Part shown: in pieces, positions 18,446 to 27,642 of the stretch
Layout: every line of letters starts with the position of its first letter
Numbering within the stretch: position 1 is the stretch's first letter
NCBI GenBank assembly: GCA_008933735.1
Contig: WBUL01000010.1
Coordinates: 107,917-171,916, forward strand
Length of the DNA: 64,000 nucleotides
Direction of reading: 5' to 3'
Source of the DNA: Anaerolineae bacterium
Lineage (GTDB): Bacteria > Chloroflexota > Anaerolineae > Aggregatilineales > J027
The notes under the pieces: model-generated
What the model was told of the DNA's origin: nothing
What the model saw: the letters and a program-made list of their open reading frames with translations, nothing else
The model's database searches: none
Made by a program: the position numbers and the translations under genes

Positions 18446-19439
18446 AGAGCCCAAGCCGGGAGGCCACATCCTCATAATCCGGGGATTCGGCATAAATGCC
18501 CTGTAATTCCTTACGGGCCGCATCCACTTTCCCCAGACTTTCATAACATAACGCGAGTTCGTAACGCAGCGCCAGCAGCAGTTCCTTAGACCGGTCTTTT
18601 TTGCGGCGCAGCGCTGCTGTCAGCACCTCTTTTGCGACATCAACCATGCCCAATCCCCTCAGCGCCATTGCCCGGTAAAGCAGCAGCGCCGTATGAATTT
18701 CAGTCTCATTTTCGATCCCTTCCGCCAGTTTTAAGATGCGCTGGCAGGTTTCCGTCTCGCCGACGTTAGGCAGCAGCAGTTCCGCTATCGAAAGGCGCAC
18801 CATAACATCATCAGGGCTTTGTTCATAAAGAAATTGGAGTGTGTTCAGTGCTTCCTGTTCCTGCCCAAGTGCCTGGTAAATCTCCGCCAGTACCAGCGCC
18901 ACCCCTTTGGCATCAGGACGAACATGGGCGGCGATTTCTTCCGTAATCGGCAGGCTCAGATCGGCATTCAGTCCATATTTCTCAAACAGCTTGCCCAGGC
19001 CATCCTGATTTTTTCGTGCTTCCAGCATGAAGTTCAGCGCCTCCTCAAGCTGGTTTTGATGAAGCGCGACGAATCCAGCGAAAAATGCTCCGTCCGGCAG
19101 TGAAGCAGATTCGCGCAGTTTGTTCAGCGCCTCCTCGCCTTCCGAAAGCGCCTGCACTCCTTCCACAAAGGCTTTTTCTGCGTCGGAAAGAGTCATCTTG
19201 TCGAAAAAACCCAGGTCAAGTTTTCTATCTTTTTCAACCCATTTGTCCTTTTTCGACAGGGATTTCTGGGTAGTGTAGTAAATACCTGTGCCGGGAATCC
19301 CAAGGGTCAGCCGTGTGCCGCGCCCCCCGACATTAAATGTCGCGCCGCCCCCGCCCAATGACAGCGATGGCCCGGATTTGCTCAGGTTAATGCGTACACC
19401 GGGCAGTATTTTGATACTCTTGCGAAAACGAAAACCCAT
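18444..19439 (-). CDS. DUF4236 domain protein with TPR repeats
   Basis: 331 residues. The first 55 form a DUF4236 domain (GFRFRKSIKILPGVRINLSKSGPS..., then GIPGTGIYYTT), a small Gly-rich beta domain of unknown role. The rest is alpha-helical with about four TPR-like pairs (GLVLAEIYQALGQEQEALNTL, LLALRYELALCYESLGKVDAAR). The ATG is eight bases downstream of AGGAGGG. A -10-like TATACT lies at 19465-19470 on the minus strand. No signal peptide. A protein-interaction role is likely from the TPRs; the cellular process is unknown. Confidence 0.8.
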   Translation of the reverse strand: MGFRFRKSIKILPGVRINLSKSGPSLSLGGGGATFNVGGRGTRLTLGIPGTGIYYTTQKSLSKKDKWVEKDRKLDLGFFDKMTLSDAEKAFVEGVQALSEGEEALNKLRESASLPDGAFFAGFVALHQNQLEEALNFMLEARKNQDGLGKLFEKYGLNADLSLPITEEIAAHVRPDAKGVALVLAEIYQALGQEQEALNTLQFLYEQSPDDVMVRLSIAELLLPNVGETETCQRILKLAEGIENETEIHTALLLYRAMALRGLGMVDVAKEVLTAALRRKKDRSKELLLALRYELALCYESLGKVDAARKELQGIYAESPDYEDVASRLGL

Positions 19440-19508
19440 AATGAACCCTCCTATTCATATCCAAAGTATACTGACGAAAGTGGATTTTTCCGCTTTCAGG
19501 AAGGCCAT

Positions 19509-19514
19509 TATAAT
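19509..19514 (+). promoter_or_regulatory. -10 element of the M23 peptidase gene
   Basis: Consensus TATAAT only nine bases before the ATG at 19524. The transcript should begin within a few bases of the start codon, so a leaderless or nearly leaderless mRNA is expected. Confidence 0.55.
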
Positions 19515-19523
19515 TTGCGGAAT

Positions 19524-20378
19524 ATGAAAAAGGCCTGGCACATCTTCTGGCCGCTTGCGGCAATGCTGGTCACAGGGGCTGGTGTCTATTTTATTTTTTC
19601 TTTTTCCGCCCTGCCGCTCAGCAAAACAGTTAAGGTGGACTTGCTTGCAACTGCCCAATATATTCACCCGATCCAGCCGTTTGCAGCGCTGAACCCCACC
19701 TTCGTGAAAATCCTAATCGAGAATGATCCTTATACAGACAAGAACAGTCTGTGGAACGGTGCCACAGGTGTTCCGCCGGTAGGAATGTACTTGCCCGGTC
19801 TCAAAGGACTGCCTACCCGCCAGCCTACCGCAACGACAGTCGGCTATACCCCACCGCCAGCCACCCCCACGCCGCTGCCAACGGATACCCCGCTCCCTTT
19901 ACCAACTTCTCCTCCAATTGTTATTGAGCAGCCAGAGGTCGCACTCGCTCAGCCTGAACCGACCGAAGTGCCCGCCGTGATCACTACATTTGGAGGCGAA
20001 GGCTGTGCGCCAGCAGGCTTCCCGGTCGAAGGCATTTTGACACAATATTACAATGTCTATCATGCGGCGATTGACCTGGCGCTTCCTGCGGGAAATCCTG
20101 TCGTGGCAACTCACAGCGGCACCGTCATTTTTGCGGGGTGGGACAATACAGGTTATGGCAATATGGTCAAAATCCAAAACGGGAGTTTCATCACTGCATA
20201 CGCCCATCTAAGCGGTATTAATGTCAACAATAGCGATCAGGTAGGCAAAGGCAGTGTCATTGGTTTTGTAGGCAGCACTGGCAATTCATCCGGCTCCCAT
20301 CTCCACTACGAAATCTATATTGACAGCATCCCTGTAGACCCCCTCACCTTTGACCAGCGCGGTTTTTCTTCCTGCTGA
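19524..20378 (+). CDS. Membrane-anchored M23 (LytM-type) metallopeptidase
   Basis: 284 residues from the ATG at 19524; an upstream in-frame TTG at 19515 directly follows the -10 element and cannot be the start. An N-terminal membrane helix (about residues 5-28) is followed by a spacer and a Thr/Pro-rich linker, then the peptidase domain. Zinc ligands are visible as HAAID (H-x-x-x-D) and HLHYE (H-x-H), with the family glycine-rich GNMVKIQNG and TGNSSGSHLH segments. It probably cleaves cell-envelope peptides on the outer face of the membrane. No chaperone or EnvC-like coiled coil is present. Confidence 0.88.
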   Translation: MKKAWHIFWPLAAMLVTGAGVYFIFSFSALPLSKTVKVDLLATAQYIHPIQPFAALNPTFVKILIENDPYTDKNSLWNGATGVPPVGMYLPGLKGLPTRQPTATTVGYTPPPATPTPLPTDTPLPLPTSPPIVIEQPEVALAQPEPTEVPAVITTFGGEGCAPAGFPVEGILTQYYNVYHAAIDLALPAGNPVVATHSGTVIFAGWDNTGYGNMVKIQNGSFITAYAHLSGINVNNSDQVGKGSVIGFVGSTGNSSGSHLHYEIYIDSIPVDPLTFDQRGFSSC

Positions 20379-21230
20379 CTATACTTCAACAGGATCAACT
20401 TTGAGATTGCCCCTGTCATCCTGCCGTAAATGTCCGGCAGGAATCAGGGTATCGTGAGCAGATAGCAGCAGGGCATTTGTTTCCAGCGCCCATTTCTGCC
20501 AGCCCCGCTTCGTTTCGAGAGTCACCAGTGGTTCAACGTCATACGCAGTCATCCAGCCCAAACGCTCAAAATTGATCATGAACGAGGCCAGATCGCACAG
20601 AAACAGCGCGTATTCACCGCCAGATTCAAATACAACACTCATGTGGGCGGGAGTATGTCCAGGCGTGACTACCCCACGAATCCCTGGCATGATCTCCGTA
20701 TCTCCGTCAAGCAGTTCCATTTGTCCGGAATTGACCAGCGTTTCATAGTTGATCGGATAGTAAGTAGCGCGGGTACGTTCGTTAGGATGCATGGCATCCT
20801 CATATTCACGGCGCTGCACGACGTATTTTGCGTTTGGGAAGCTCGGTACAATCTCCATTTCCGGGGAAAACAACGTATTCCCCGAACAGTGGTCGGCGTG
20901 GAGGTGGGTGTCAATCACCAGATCAATATCCTCTGCGGTTAAGCCTAGTCGTGACAGACCATCCAGCAGACTGCCGTTTGGACGGGTGAGCTGCCAGAAG
21001 TCGATCATCCTTTGATCAAGTTTGCTGCCTAACCCGGTATCCACCAGAAGGTGCTGTCCCGCTGTCTTGACCAGCAGGCAGTTCAGATCCATCGGTACGA
21101 GATTGTCTTCAGTGGGCTTTAGGTAGCGGCTCCAGAGCTTGCGTGGCACCAGACCAAACGGCCCGCCGCCATCCACCATCACACGCCCATCGTTTACGAT
21201 GTGAATTTCAATATCCCCAATCTGAAACAA
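20379..21230 (-). CDS. Metallo-beta-lactamase fold hydrolase
   Basis: 283 residues, starting at a TTG (21230) seven bases after AGGAG, which itself straddles the stop codon of the adenosine deaminase gene. A longer reading from 21317 would overlap that gene by 77 bases and has no ribosome site, so it is rejected. The zinc motif THLHADHC, the distal GHTPAHMS and the later CDLA and LLSAHD are all present; overall architecture is like the AHL-lactonase/AttM group. The substrate is unknown. Translational coupling to the deaminase suggests co-expression. Confidence 0.82.
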   Translation of the reverse strand: MFQIGDIEIHIVNDGRVMVDGGGPFGLVPRKLWSRYLKPTEDNLVPMDLNCLLVKTAGQHLLVDTGLGSKLDQRMIDFWQLTRPNGSLLDGLSRLGLTAEDIDLVIDTHLHADHCSGNTLFSPEMEIVPSFPNAKYVVQRREYEDAMHPNERTRATYYPINYETLVNSGQMELLDGDTEIMPGIRGVVTPGHTPAHMSVVFESGGEYALFLCDLASFMINFERLGWMTAYDVEPLVTLETKRGWQKWALETNALLLSAHDTLIPAGHLRQDDRGNLKVDPVEV

Positions 21231-21240
21231 ATTCCTGCTC

Positions 21241-22329
21241 CTAATGCCAGATTCCACGATACTGGCTTGTGCCAAGTTCCCGTTTGAGACCGTTAATAAG
21301 CTGCCCACGCTCATCATCCGGCAAAAATGACACTTCTGCCGCCCGAATGATAATCCGGTGAATGTCGTGCATACTCATCCCCAGCCCCTGCACCGCCAGC
21401 GCATATTCATCCGTCAGAGAAATACCGTGAATGGCTGGGTCATCAGTGTTGATGGTGATAGGGACATCCAGATAATGCAAATCCAGCACCGGATGATGCC
21501 CCAGATACCCAACCACCCCTGTTTGAATATTGCTGGTTGGGCACACTTCAAAAGCGACCTGTTTTTCCCGCACCAGTTTAATGATTTCCGAGTGTTCTAC
21601 CGAGCGCACCCCATGACCGATGCGGTCTGTCCGCAGATTTTCGATTGCATCACGCACATTTTCTGGCCCTTCCCATTCGCTGGCATGGATGGTGATTCCC
21701 ATACCTGCTCGCTTTGCTTCCCGGAAAAGATGCCCGAAGGGTCGTGCCGGGAAGCCGGGTTCTTTACCCGCTAAATCCAGCGCCACGACCCCATGTTCCC
21801 GGTGTGCAAGCGCGACTTCGAGTGTTTTTTCCCCAATCTCAAGACTCTCATGGCGATTCATCGAGACAATCAGATTCACACGGATGCTGTTGGCTTTTTC
21901 CGCCTCCCTCACAGTATCGCAGACCCAACCAACCACTTCCATCAGATCATAACCCTTTGCCTTTGCCAGCGCATTGGGAGTAAAACGCAGCTCCATATAA
22001 CGAATCTGATCGGCAGCAGCATCTTCGACGCATTCCCGCACGACACGTTTAATAACCTGCGGCGAACAGAAAAAGCGGCGCAGCACATCAAACTTGCTTA
22101 AGAAGGTGATAACATCCGGAGAATCCTGAGCGGTCATCTGGACATAGGGGCGAAGTCCCTCAGGGTCATAAGATGGCAGGCTGATTTCATGCTCCTGGGC
22201 AACTTCTACCAGGGTCTCCAACCGGATCGACCCTTCCAGGTGGCGGTGAAGTTCTATCTTGGGCAGAGCATGAAGGGTCCGCCACAGGTCACTTTTTCGG
22301 TCAACAACATCCGTCACTTGAAAGGCCAA
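21241..22329 (-). CDS. add: Adenosine deaminase
   Basis: 362 residues. Converts adenosine to inosine in purine salvage. All zinc and catalytic motifs are visible: LHRHLEGS near residue 28, HASE, DRIGHG and NTDDP. A minus-strand TATAAT at 22362-22367 lies just beyond the secA terminator. It is the first gene of a two-gene operon with the MBL hydrolase. Related bacterial proteins may prefer adenine; the presence of the full LHRHLEGS and the length favour adenosine. Confidence 0.9.
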   Translation of the reverse strand: MAFQVTDVVDRKSDLWRTLHALPKIELHRHLEGSIRLETLVEVAQEHEISLPSYDPEGLRPYVQMTAQDSPDVITFLSKFDVLRRFFCSPQVIKRVVRECVEDAAADQIRYMELRFTPNALAKAKGYDLMEVVGWVCDTVREAEKANSIRVNLIVSMNRHESLEIGEKTLEVALAHREHGVVALDLAGKEPGFPARPFGHLFREAKRAGMGITIHASEWEGPENVRDAIENLRTDRIGHGVRSVEHSEIIKLVREKQVAFEVCPTSNIQTGVVGYLGHHPVLDLHYLDVPITINTDDPAIHGISLTDEYALAVQGLGMSMHDIHRIIIRAAEVSFLPDDERGQLINGLKRELGTSQYRGIWH

Positions 22330-22361
22330 GCTGCTGCTTCCTGAATAGAGATTTAGAGGGG

Positions 22362-22367
22362 ATTATA
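22362..22367 (-). promoter_or_regulatory. -10 element of add
   Basis: TATAAT on the minus strand, 33 nt before the ATG at 22329 and only four bases past the A-run of the secA terminator. Confidence 0.55.
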
Positions 22368-22370
22368 ACG

Positions 22371-22399
22371 AAAAAGGCGGCTTAAGATAAACCGCCTTT
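22371..22399 (-). terminator. Terminator of secA
   Basis: On the minus strand AAAGGCGG (22392-22399) pairs with CCGCCTTT (22373-22380) around an 11-nt loop and runs into five T. Confidence 0.85.
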
Positions 22400-22406
22400 G
22401 CATTTT

Positions 22407-25241
22407 CTAACGACGCCCACTGCCTCTGCGTCCGCCGCCCGCCAGTTGCTCATGCTCTTCCTGATCCTGACGAAGATGGCAATGCTTATACTTCTTGCCA
22501 CTACCGCACCAGCAAGGATCATTACGTCCTAATTTGTCCTTAGCTGTTGAGCGGACAGGTTCAGGCTTTTCGGGCGCACCGCTGCCATTTCCAACAGCAG
22601 GATGCACTGCCCGGATATTTTGTACCTGCTGGGCCTGCTGCTGAGCGAGCTGAATACGGTACATCAACCGCACAATCCGCGATTGAATTTCTTCCTGAAG
22701 TGCCTGGTACATCTGGAAGCCTTCAATTTTATATTCAACCAGCGGATCACGTCCCCTCAGTCCTTGCAATCCAATGCCTTCACGCAGTACGGAAAGGTCA
22801 GTCAGGTGACGCACCCATAATTCATCCATCACCTGCAAGGTAATTTCGCGTTCGGCCAGTGCCATTTTATCTGGGCCACCGAGTTCTTGAATCTTAGCTT
22901 CATAAGCTTCCAGAGCACCTTTGACCAGCTCGGTTTCGATATCTTCCGCCGATTTGTAGCGCCATTCCGACGGTCGAATATGTTGAGGAACCGGGTAAAT
23001 GGTTAACGCCTGACGGTAGAGCTCCTCCAGATTCCACAATTCGGCGGGACCATCCAGATGCGTATCGCACAGGGAGCCGATTTCATCCGCCACAAGCCGC
23101 TGAATCTTCTCGCGGAGTTCGCCTGGAGCCGCGTTCAACACCTGCCGACGCTGTTCATAAATCGCTTCGCGCTGGGTATTGACCACATCGTCATATTCCA
23201 GAACACGCTTGCGAATATCGAAGTTATGACCTTCCACCCGAATCTGAGCTTGTTCGATGGACTTGCTGATCATCCGGTTCTGAATAGGCTCATTTTCCGG
23301 CATGTTCGCCCAATCCATGAAGCTCTTCACGCGGTCTCCACCGAAGCGCCGCATCAAATCATCTTCCAGGCTCAGGTAAAAGCGACTTTCACCGGGGTCA
23401 CCCTGACGCCCCGAACGTCCGCGAAGCTGATTGTCAATGCGGCGGGCTTCATGCCGTTCAGTTCCCAGAACATAGAGCCCACCAGCTTGCAAAACTTTTT
23501 CGCGCCCGGCCGCGCAGATTTTCTCCGCTTCAGCCAGGGCATTCTCCCATTCCTGGGGGGCAAGATTGGTGAGATCGAGACCCTGCTGCCGCATTTTTTC
23601 ACGCGCCAGCCCCTCAGGATTCCCGCCAAGCAGAATATCCACCCCACGACCTGCCATGTTGGTTGCAATGGTAACCGCCCCTGGCCGCCCAGCCTGGGCG
23701 ATGATTCCGGCTTCACGGAAATGTTGCTTAGCATTCAGAACCTCATGAGGCACATTGGCTTTTTCCAGCATTCTGGCAAGCCTTTCCGACGTTTCAATTG
23801 CGACCGTACCCACGAGCACGGGCTGGCCTACTTCAATTCGTTCACGAATGTCTTCCAGAATAGCATTGAATTTGGCCTGCTCCGTCATGAAAATCAGGTC
23901 TTCATGATCATCACGGCGCACAGGTCGGTGTGTTGGGATCACAGTGACTTCAAGGTCGTAGATTTTTTCAAATTCGGCGGCTTCGGTAATGGCAGTCCCG
24001 GTCATACCTGCCAGTTTTTCGTATTTGCGGAAATAGTTCTGGAAAGTGATCGTTGCCAGGGTCACGTTTTCGCGCCGGACTTCGACACCTTCTTTTGCTT
24101 CAATCGCCTGGTGTAGCCCTTCCGAAAATCGACGCCCATACATCAAACGGCCGGTAAATTCGTCAACAATGATGACCTGACCGTCCATTACTACATAATC
24201 TTTGTCACGCTGGTAGGCCACGTGCGCCCGCAGCGCGTTATCCAGATACGGGAGCATATCCGCATTTTCAGGCGCGTACAGGCTGTCTCCATCCAACCGG
24301 CCATCGCGACGGCAGCGCTGTTCTACTTTTTCAATGCCCTTTTCGGTCAGGTAAACGTTTTTGTCTTTCAGTTCAAAAACGTAATCACCATCAGGGTCTT
24401 CGAGTTCGATACTTTCTTCTGAGGATGGTTTAAGGGGACGCACAACCTGGGCAAAATAGCTGTACAGATCGGAGGGTTTAGCCGCCGTACCGGAGATAAT
24501 CAGCGGTGTGCGTGCTTCATCAATGAGGATGTTGTCGACTTCGTCAATAATGGCGAAAACATGCCCACGCTGCACCATCCGAGATAGGTCGCGCACCATA
24601 TTGTCGCGCAGATAGTCAAAGCCAAACTCGTTATTTGTTCCATAGGTAATGTCTGCATCGTAGGCCTGCTTGCGAGAAACCGGACGCAGATTCTCGTAGC
24701 GTTCATCATCCGAGTGGTAGTCCGGGTCATAGATAAAAGAACTCATACTGGGGTCATTGCCCTGACTTTGGATCACGGCGGTCGTCATACCAAGAAAATG
24801 GTAGATTGGCCCCATCAACTGCACGCCGACTTTGGACAGATAATCATTCGGGGTTACCAGATGTGCCCCTCGTCCATTCAACCCATTTAAGTACAGGGGC
24901 AAAGAAGCCACCAGGGTTTTCCCTTCGCCTGTTTTCATTTCGGCGATCTGACCCTCATGCAAAACAATACCCCCAATGAGCTGCACATCAAAATGGCGCA
25001 GGCCGGTAGTTCGGCGGCTGGCCTCCCTCACCAGCGCGTAGGCTTCTACCAACAAATCTTCGAGCGTTTCACCCCGGTCCAGGCGCTGCCGAAATTCCTC
25101 CGTTTTCGCCCGCATCTCAGCATCTGACATCGCCTGAACCTGGGGTTCTAAGGCGTTGATGTCATCAACAATAGCCTGATATTTCCTGATGGCCCGCTCG
25201 TTGGGGTCACCCAGTATTTTTTTTGCAACTTTGCCTAGCAT
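22407..25241 (-). CDS. secA: Preprotein translocase ATPase SecA
   Basis: 944 residues from the ATG at 25241 with GAGGA nine bases upstream; a TTG at 25259 is less likely. Drives protein export through SecYEG. Walker A is MKTGEGKT, Walker B IIDEVDNILIDEART, followed by TPLIISG and helicase motif regions such as TNMAGRGVDILLGG. The extreme C-terminus has the zinc-binding tail RNDPCWCGSGKKYKHCH used for SecB or ribosome contact. Length is slightly above the usual 800-900. Transcribed from an extended -10 promoter at 25268-25276 and ended by its own terminator. Confidence 0.97.
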   Translation of the reverse strand: MLGKVAKKILGDPNERAIRKYQAIVDDINALEPQVQAMSDAEMRAKTEEFRQRLDRGETLEDLLVEAYALVREASRRTTGLRHFDVQLIGGIVLHEGQIAEMKTGEGKTLVASLPLYLNGLNGRGAHLVTPNDYLSKVGVQLMGPIYHFLGMTTAVIQSQGNDPSMSSFIYDPDYHSDDERYENLRPVSRKQAYDADITYGTNNEFGFDYLRDNMVRDLSRMVQRGHVFAIIDEVDNILIDEARTPLIISGTAAKPSDLYSYFAQVVRPLKPSSEESIELEDPDGDYVFELKDKNVYLTEKGIEKVEQRCRRDGRLDGDSLYAPENADMLPYLDNALRAHVAYQRDKDYVVMDGQVIIVDEFTGRLMYGRRFSEGLHQAIEAKEGVEVRRENVTLATITFQNYFRKYEKLAGMTGTAITEAAEFEKIYDLEVTVIPTHRPVRRDDHEDLIFMTEQAKFNAILEDIRERIEVGQPVLVGTVAIETSERLARMLEKANVPHEVLNAKQHFREAGIIAQAGRPGAVTIATNMAGRGVDILLGGNPEGLAREKMRQQGLDLTNLAPQEWENALAEAEKICAAGREKVLQAGGLYVLGTERHEARRIDNQLRGRSGRQGDPGESRFYLSLEDDLMRRFGGDRVKSFMDWANMPENEPIQNRMISKSIEQAQIRVEGHNFDIRKRVLEYDDVVNTQREAIYEQRRQVLNAAPGELREKIQRLVADEIGSLCDTHLDGPAELWNLEELYRQALTIYPVPQHIRPSEWRYKSAEDIETELVKGALEAYEAKIQELGGPDKMALAEREITLQVMDELWVRHLTDLSVLREGIGLQGLRGRDPLVEYKIEGFQMYQALQEEIQSRIVRLMYRIQLAQQQAQQVQNIRAVHPAVGNGSGAPEKPEPVRSTAKDKLGRNDPCWCGSGKKYKHCHLRQDQEEHEQLAGGGRRGSGRR

Positions 25242-25267
25242 GGACTGTTTTCCTCGCAAACCTCATC

Positions 25268-25276
25268 ATTATAACA
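25268..25276 (-). promoter_or_regulatory. Extended -10 promoter of secA
   Basis: On the minus strand TGtTATAAT, 26 nt before the ATG at 25241. No clear -35. Confidence 0.6.
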
Positions 25277-25374
25277 CAGGCCGATCCGGTTGTTTTTCTG
25301 TAATAGTCTTATTCTAGTTCTGTTTGAAAAAAATAATTCACATTTTTTTGATACGACAGTCTCTCAGGGCAGTA

Positions 25375-25380
25375 TATAAT
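25375..25380 (+). promoter_or_regulatory. -10 element of the histidine kinase operon
   Basis: TATAAT preceded by an A/T-rich stretch; the leader to the ATG at 25493 would be about 105 nt. A TTGATA at 25348-25353 is 21 bp upstream, longer than ideal. Confidence 0.45.
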
Positions 25381-25492
25381 CGAAAAAAGGTAGAGCAAAA
25401 GTAAAAGTTTTCATAGAAATGTTGGATCACAGCTTAAGCCGTGTTGTTGAATGATCGAAACAGTCAGCACTTAGCGAAGGGAAGTGTCCGTT

Positions 25493-26971
25493 ATGCTACC
25501 CGAAGTGGCAGAGTCAGCCTATACAGGCCAGATTTCTAACGAAGAGTTTGCAAACGAGGTACGCACAGAGCGTTTAAACCTCATCTGGAAGGCGACCTTA
25601 TTTCTTGTCATTGTCGCGCTGTGGTGCTTTTTCCTCTTCCGCGTCGGGGATGCACAAACCATCTTCATCCCAGGTGCAATTGTTATTATAGGCTGTTTAC
25701 ACGCTCGCTATTTGCTCAAGAAACAAAGACTCACCGAAGCCACATGGTCATATGCTCTGGCCGCCATGATCGCGCTCGGCTTTCTGCTGATCACTGATAC
25801 GAAAACTATCCGGGAACTTATGCCATTTCTCAGCCTGGTTCCGGTGTATGTGGTAGGGCTGATGCTGCCGATACGCGCGATGCCACCCCTGATTATGATT
25901 AACAGTGTTATCCTGATTGTCGCACCCTGGATCGGGGATGGCGCCATCAAAGTACCTAACGAGTCGACCTTCCTGGCGCTGTTCATTGGCCTGGTCAGCG
26001 CTTTGCTGAGCGCCCAGGCCAGTGGGGAACTTTATGGCATCGCGGAATGGGCACTGGAAAGCTACCGACGTGAACGTGACGGCGCCATTCGCCTGTTTGA
26101 GAATCGAAAACAACTCGAACGCAGCTTGCTGCGCCAGCGTGCCTTGACGGACGAGCTCAGCAAAACCAATGAGGAACTGGTAGAAGCCCGCCGTGCTGCC
26201 GAAGAAGCCAAGCATTTTCGCGGTCAATTTCTTGCAAACATGAGCCACGAACTCCGTACCCCGTTAAACGCGGTCATCGGATTTAGCGAAACCATGCTCA
26301 ACTTCCCGCCGATGTACAATATGGTCGATCTTCCACAGGAATACCGTGCCGACCTGGTACAGATTCACAACAGCGGTAAACATCTCCTCAACATTATTAA
26401 TGACATCCTGGATCTGAGCAAAATTGACGTGGGACGACTTGATATTGACTTGCAGCGTGTCGAACTCGATCCCATCTTTAAAGGGGTCATGTCAACAGCC
26501 GTTGGGCTGGTTGGGGGCAAACCCATCAAACTCCAACGTAACTGTCCAGATGTCCTGCCAGATGTGTTAGGTGACCCGGTACGTATCCGCCAGGTTCTGC
26601 TAAACCTTTACAGCAACGCCGCCAAATTTACCGACAAAGGAAGCATCACGCTGGGCTTAACCTGCGATAGCAATGAGGTTACAATTAGCGTGAAAGATAC
26701 AGGCGTTGGTATCAAGCCTGAGAACTACGAAATCATTTTCGAGGAGTTTAGACAGGGGACTGAAGGGCGCCGGCAGGCACGTGCTGGTTCCGGGCTGGGA
26801 TTAGCAATTTCCCGCCAACTGCTTAAACTCATGAATGGTCATATCTGGGTGGAAAGCACCCCTGGAGAGGGCAGCACTTTTTACTTCACTCTGCCCCTCT
26901 ATCGAGAAGAACTTACAAAAACTGAATCCGCTCTAATGATGGAGCCGAAAGTCGAGGGGGAACCCGCATGA
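25493..26971 (+). CDS. Membrane sensor histidine kinase
   Basis: 492 residues from the ATG at 25493 (AAGGGA ten bases upstream; the GTG at 25484 is too close to it). Five or six hydrophobic helices fill residues 30-190, with almost no extracellular loop, followed by a coiled coil. The phosphoacceptor is His252 in MSHELRTPLNAVIGF. The ATPase domain has the N-box LLNLYSNAAKFT, G1 DTGVGI and G2 GSGLGLAIS. It probably senses something within the membrane. The stop overlaps the ATG of the next receiver (ATGA), so kinase and receivers are co-translated. Confidence 0.92.
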   Translation: MLPEVAESAYTGQISNEEFANEVRTERLNLIWKATLFLVIVALWCFFLFRVGDAQTIFIPGAIVIIGCLHARYLLKKQRLTEATWSYALAAMIALGFLLITDTKTIRELMPFLSLVPVYVVGLMLPIRAMPPLIMINSVILIVAPWIGDGAIKVPNESTFLALFIGLVSALLSAQASGELYGIAEWALESYRRERDGAIRLFENRKQLERSLLRQRALTDELSKTNEELVEARRAAEEAKHFRGQFLANMSHELRTPLNAVIGFSETMLNFPPMYNMVDLPQEYRADLVQIHNSGKHLLNIINDILDLSKIDVGRLDIDLQRVELDPIFKGVMSTAVGLVGGKPIKLQRNCPDVLPDVLGDPVRIRQVLLNLYSNAAKFTDKGSITLGLTCDSNEVTISVKDTGVGIKPENYEIIFEEFRQGTEGRRQARAGSGLGLAISRQLLKLMNGHIWVESTPGEGSTFYFTLPLYREELTKTESALMMEPKVEGEPA

Positions 26972-27642
26972 AAATACTTTATGTAGAAGATAACGCCGTC
27001 AATCTGTCATTGATTGCCCGGATTGCAAAAATGAACCAGCACGATCTGGTTTCCTTTGAAGAAGCCGAGCAAGCCCTTTCCTGGCTGGAAAAGCCGGAAA
27101 ATAACGTGGATTTAATCCTGCTGGATATTCAGTTAGCGGGCGAAATGGACGGAATTACCTTCGCCAAAACACTGCGGGGAAAAGGCGAAACCCATCCGAT
27201 CATTGCCATCACCGCCTACGCGATGATGGGGGATAAGGAACGCATTCTGGCGGCTGGCTGCAATGAGTATCTTCCTAAGCCACTCCCGATTGCCGAGTTT
27301 CTGACACTGCTTGCAAAGTATGATCCTGCAACACGGGTGGTCGCCCAACCCGAAGTTGAAACTAAACCAGTAGATGATGCGGTAACACGGGCCATTGAGA
27401 ACGCTAAGGAAACCAAACCTAAGCCTCCCGCAGAGCTTAAAGCGTATCTGGAAGCCCACCCCAAGACCGAACCGCGCCCTGCTGTGCCGACGGAAAATAC
27501 GCCACAACCAGCAATTAAGCCAGCCGACGCCCCTATCAAGACAGAGAATATGCCGCCAACGGAACCCAAGCCTGTGGTTGTCGTTAAGTCTGAGAACGGG
27601 ATCGCTCCTCCGGAAGTCCGCGTCGAGGACAAAAAGCCGTGA
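26968..27642 (+). CDS. Receiver-domain protein with Pro/Lys-rich tail
   Basis: 224 residues. Residues 1-120 are a receiver domain with Asp53 as phosphoacceptor (LILLDIQLAG), Thr82 and Lys104. The remaining 100 residues are a disordered tail of Pro, Lys, Glu and Thr with no recognised output domain. Position directly after the histidine kinase (four-base overlap) makes it the cognate acceptor. The tail may bind another protein; that is inference. Confidence 0.88.
   Translation: MKILYVEDNAVNLSLIARIAKMNQHDLVSFEEAEQALSWLEKPENNVDLILLDIQLAGEMDGITFAKTLRGKGETHPIIAITAYAMMGDKERILAAGCNEYLPKPLPIAEFLTLLAKYDPATRVVAQPEVETKPVDDAVTRAIENAKETKPKPPAELKAYLEAHPKTEPRPAVPTENTPQPAIKPADAPIKTENMPPTEPKPVVVVKSENGIAPPEVRVEDKKP

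Noticed and set aside
23058..24116. Long plus-strand open frame of 352 codons inside secA
   Set aside because: Antisense to the conserved secA coding sequence; composition shows no independent domain.
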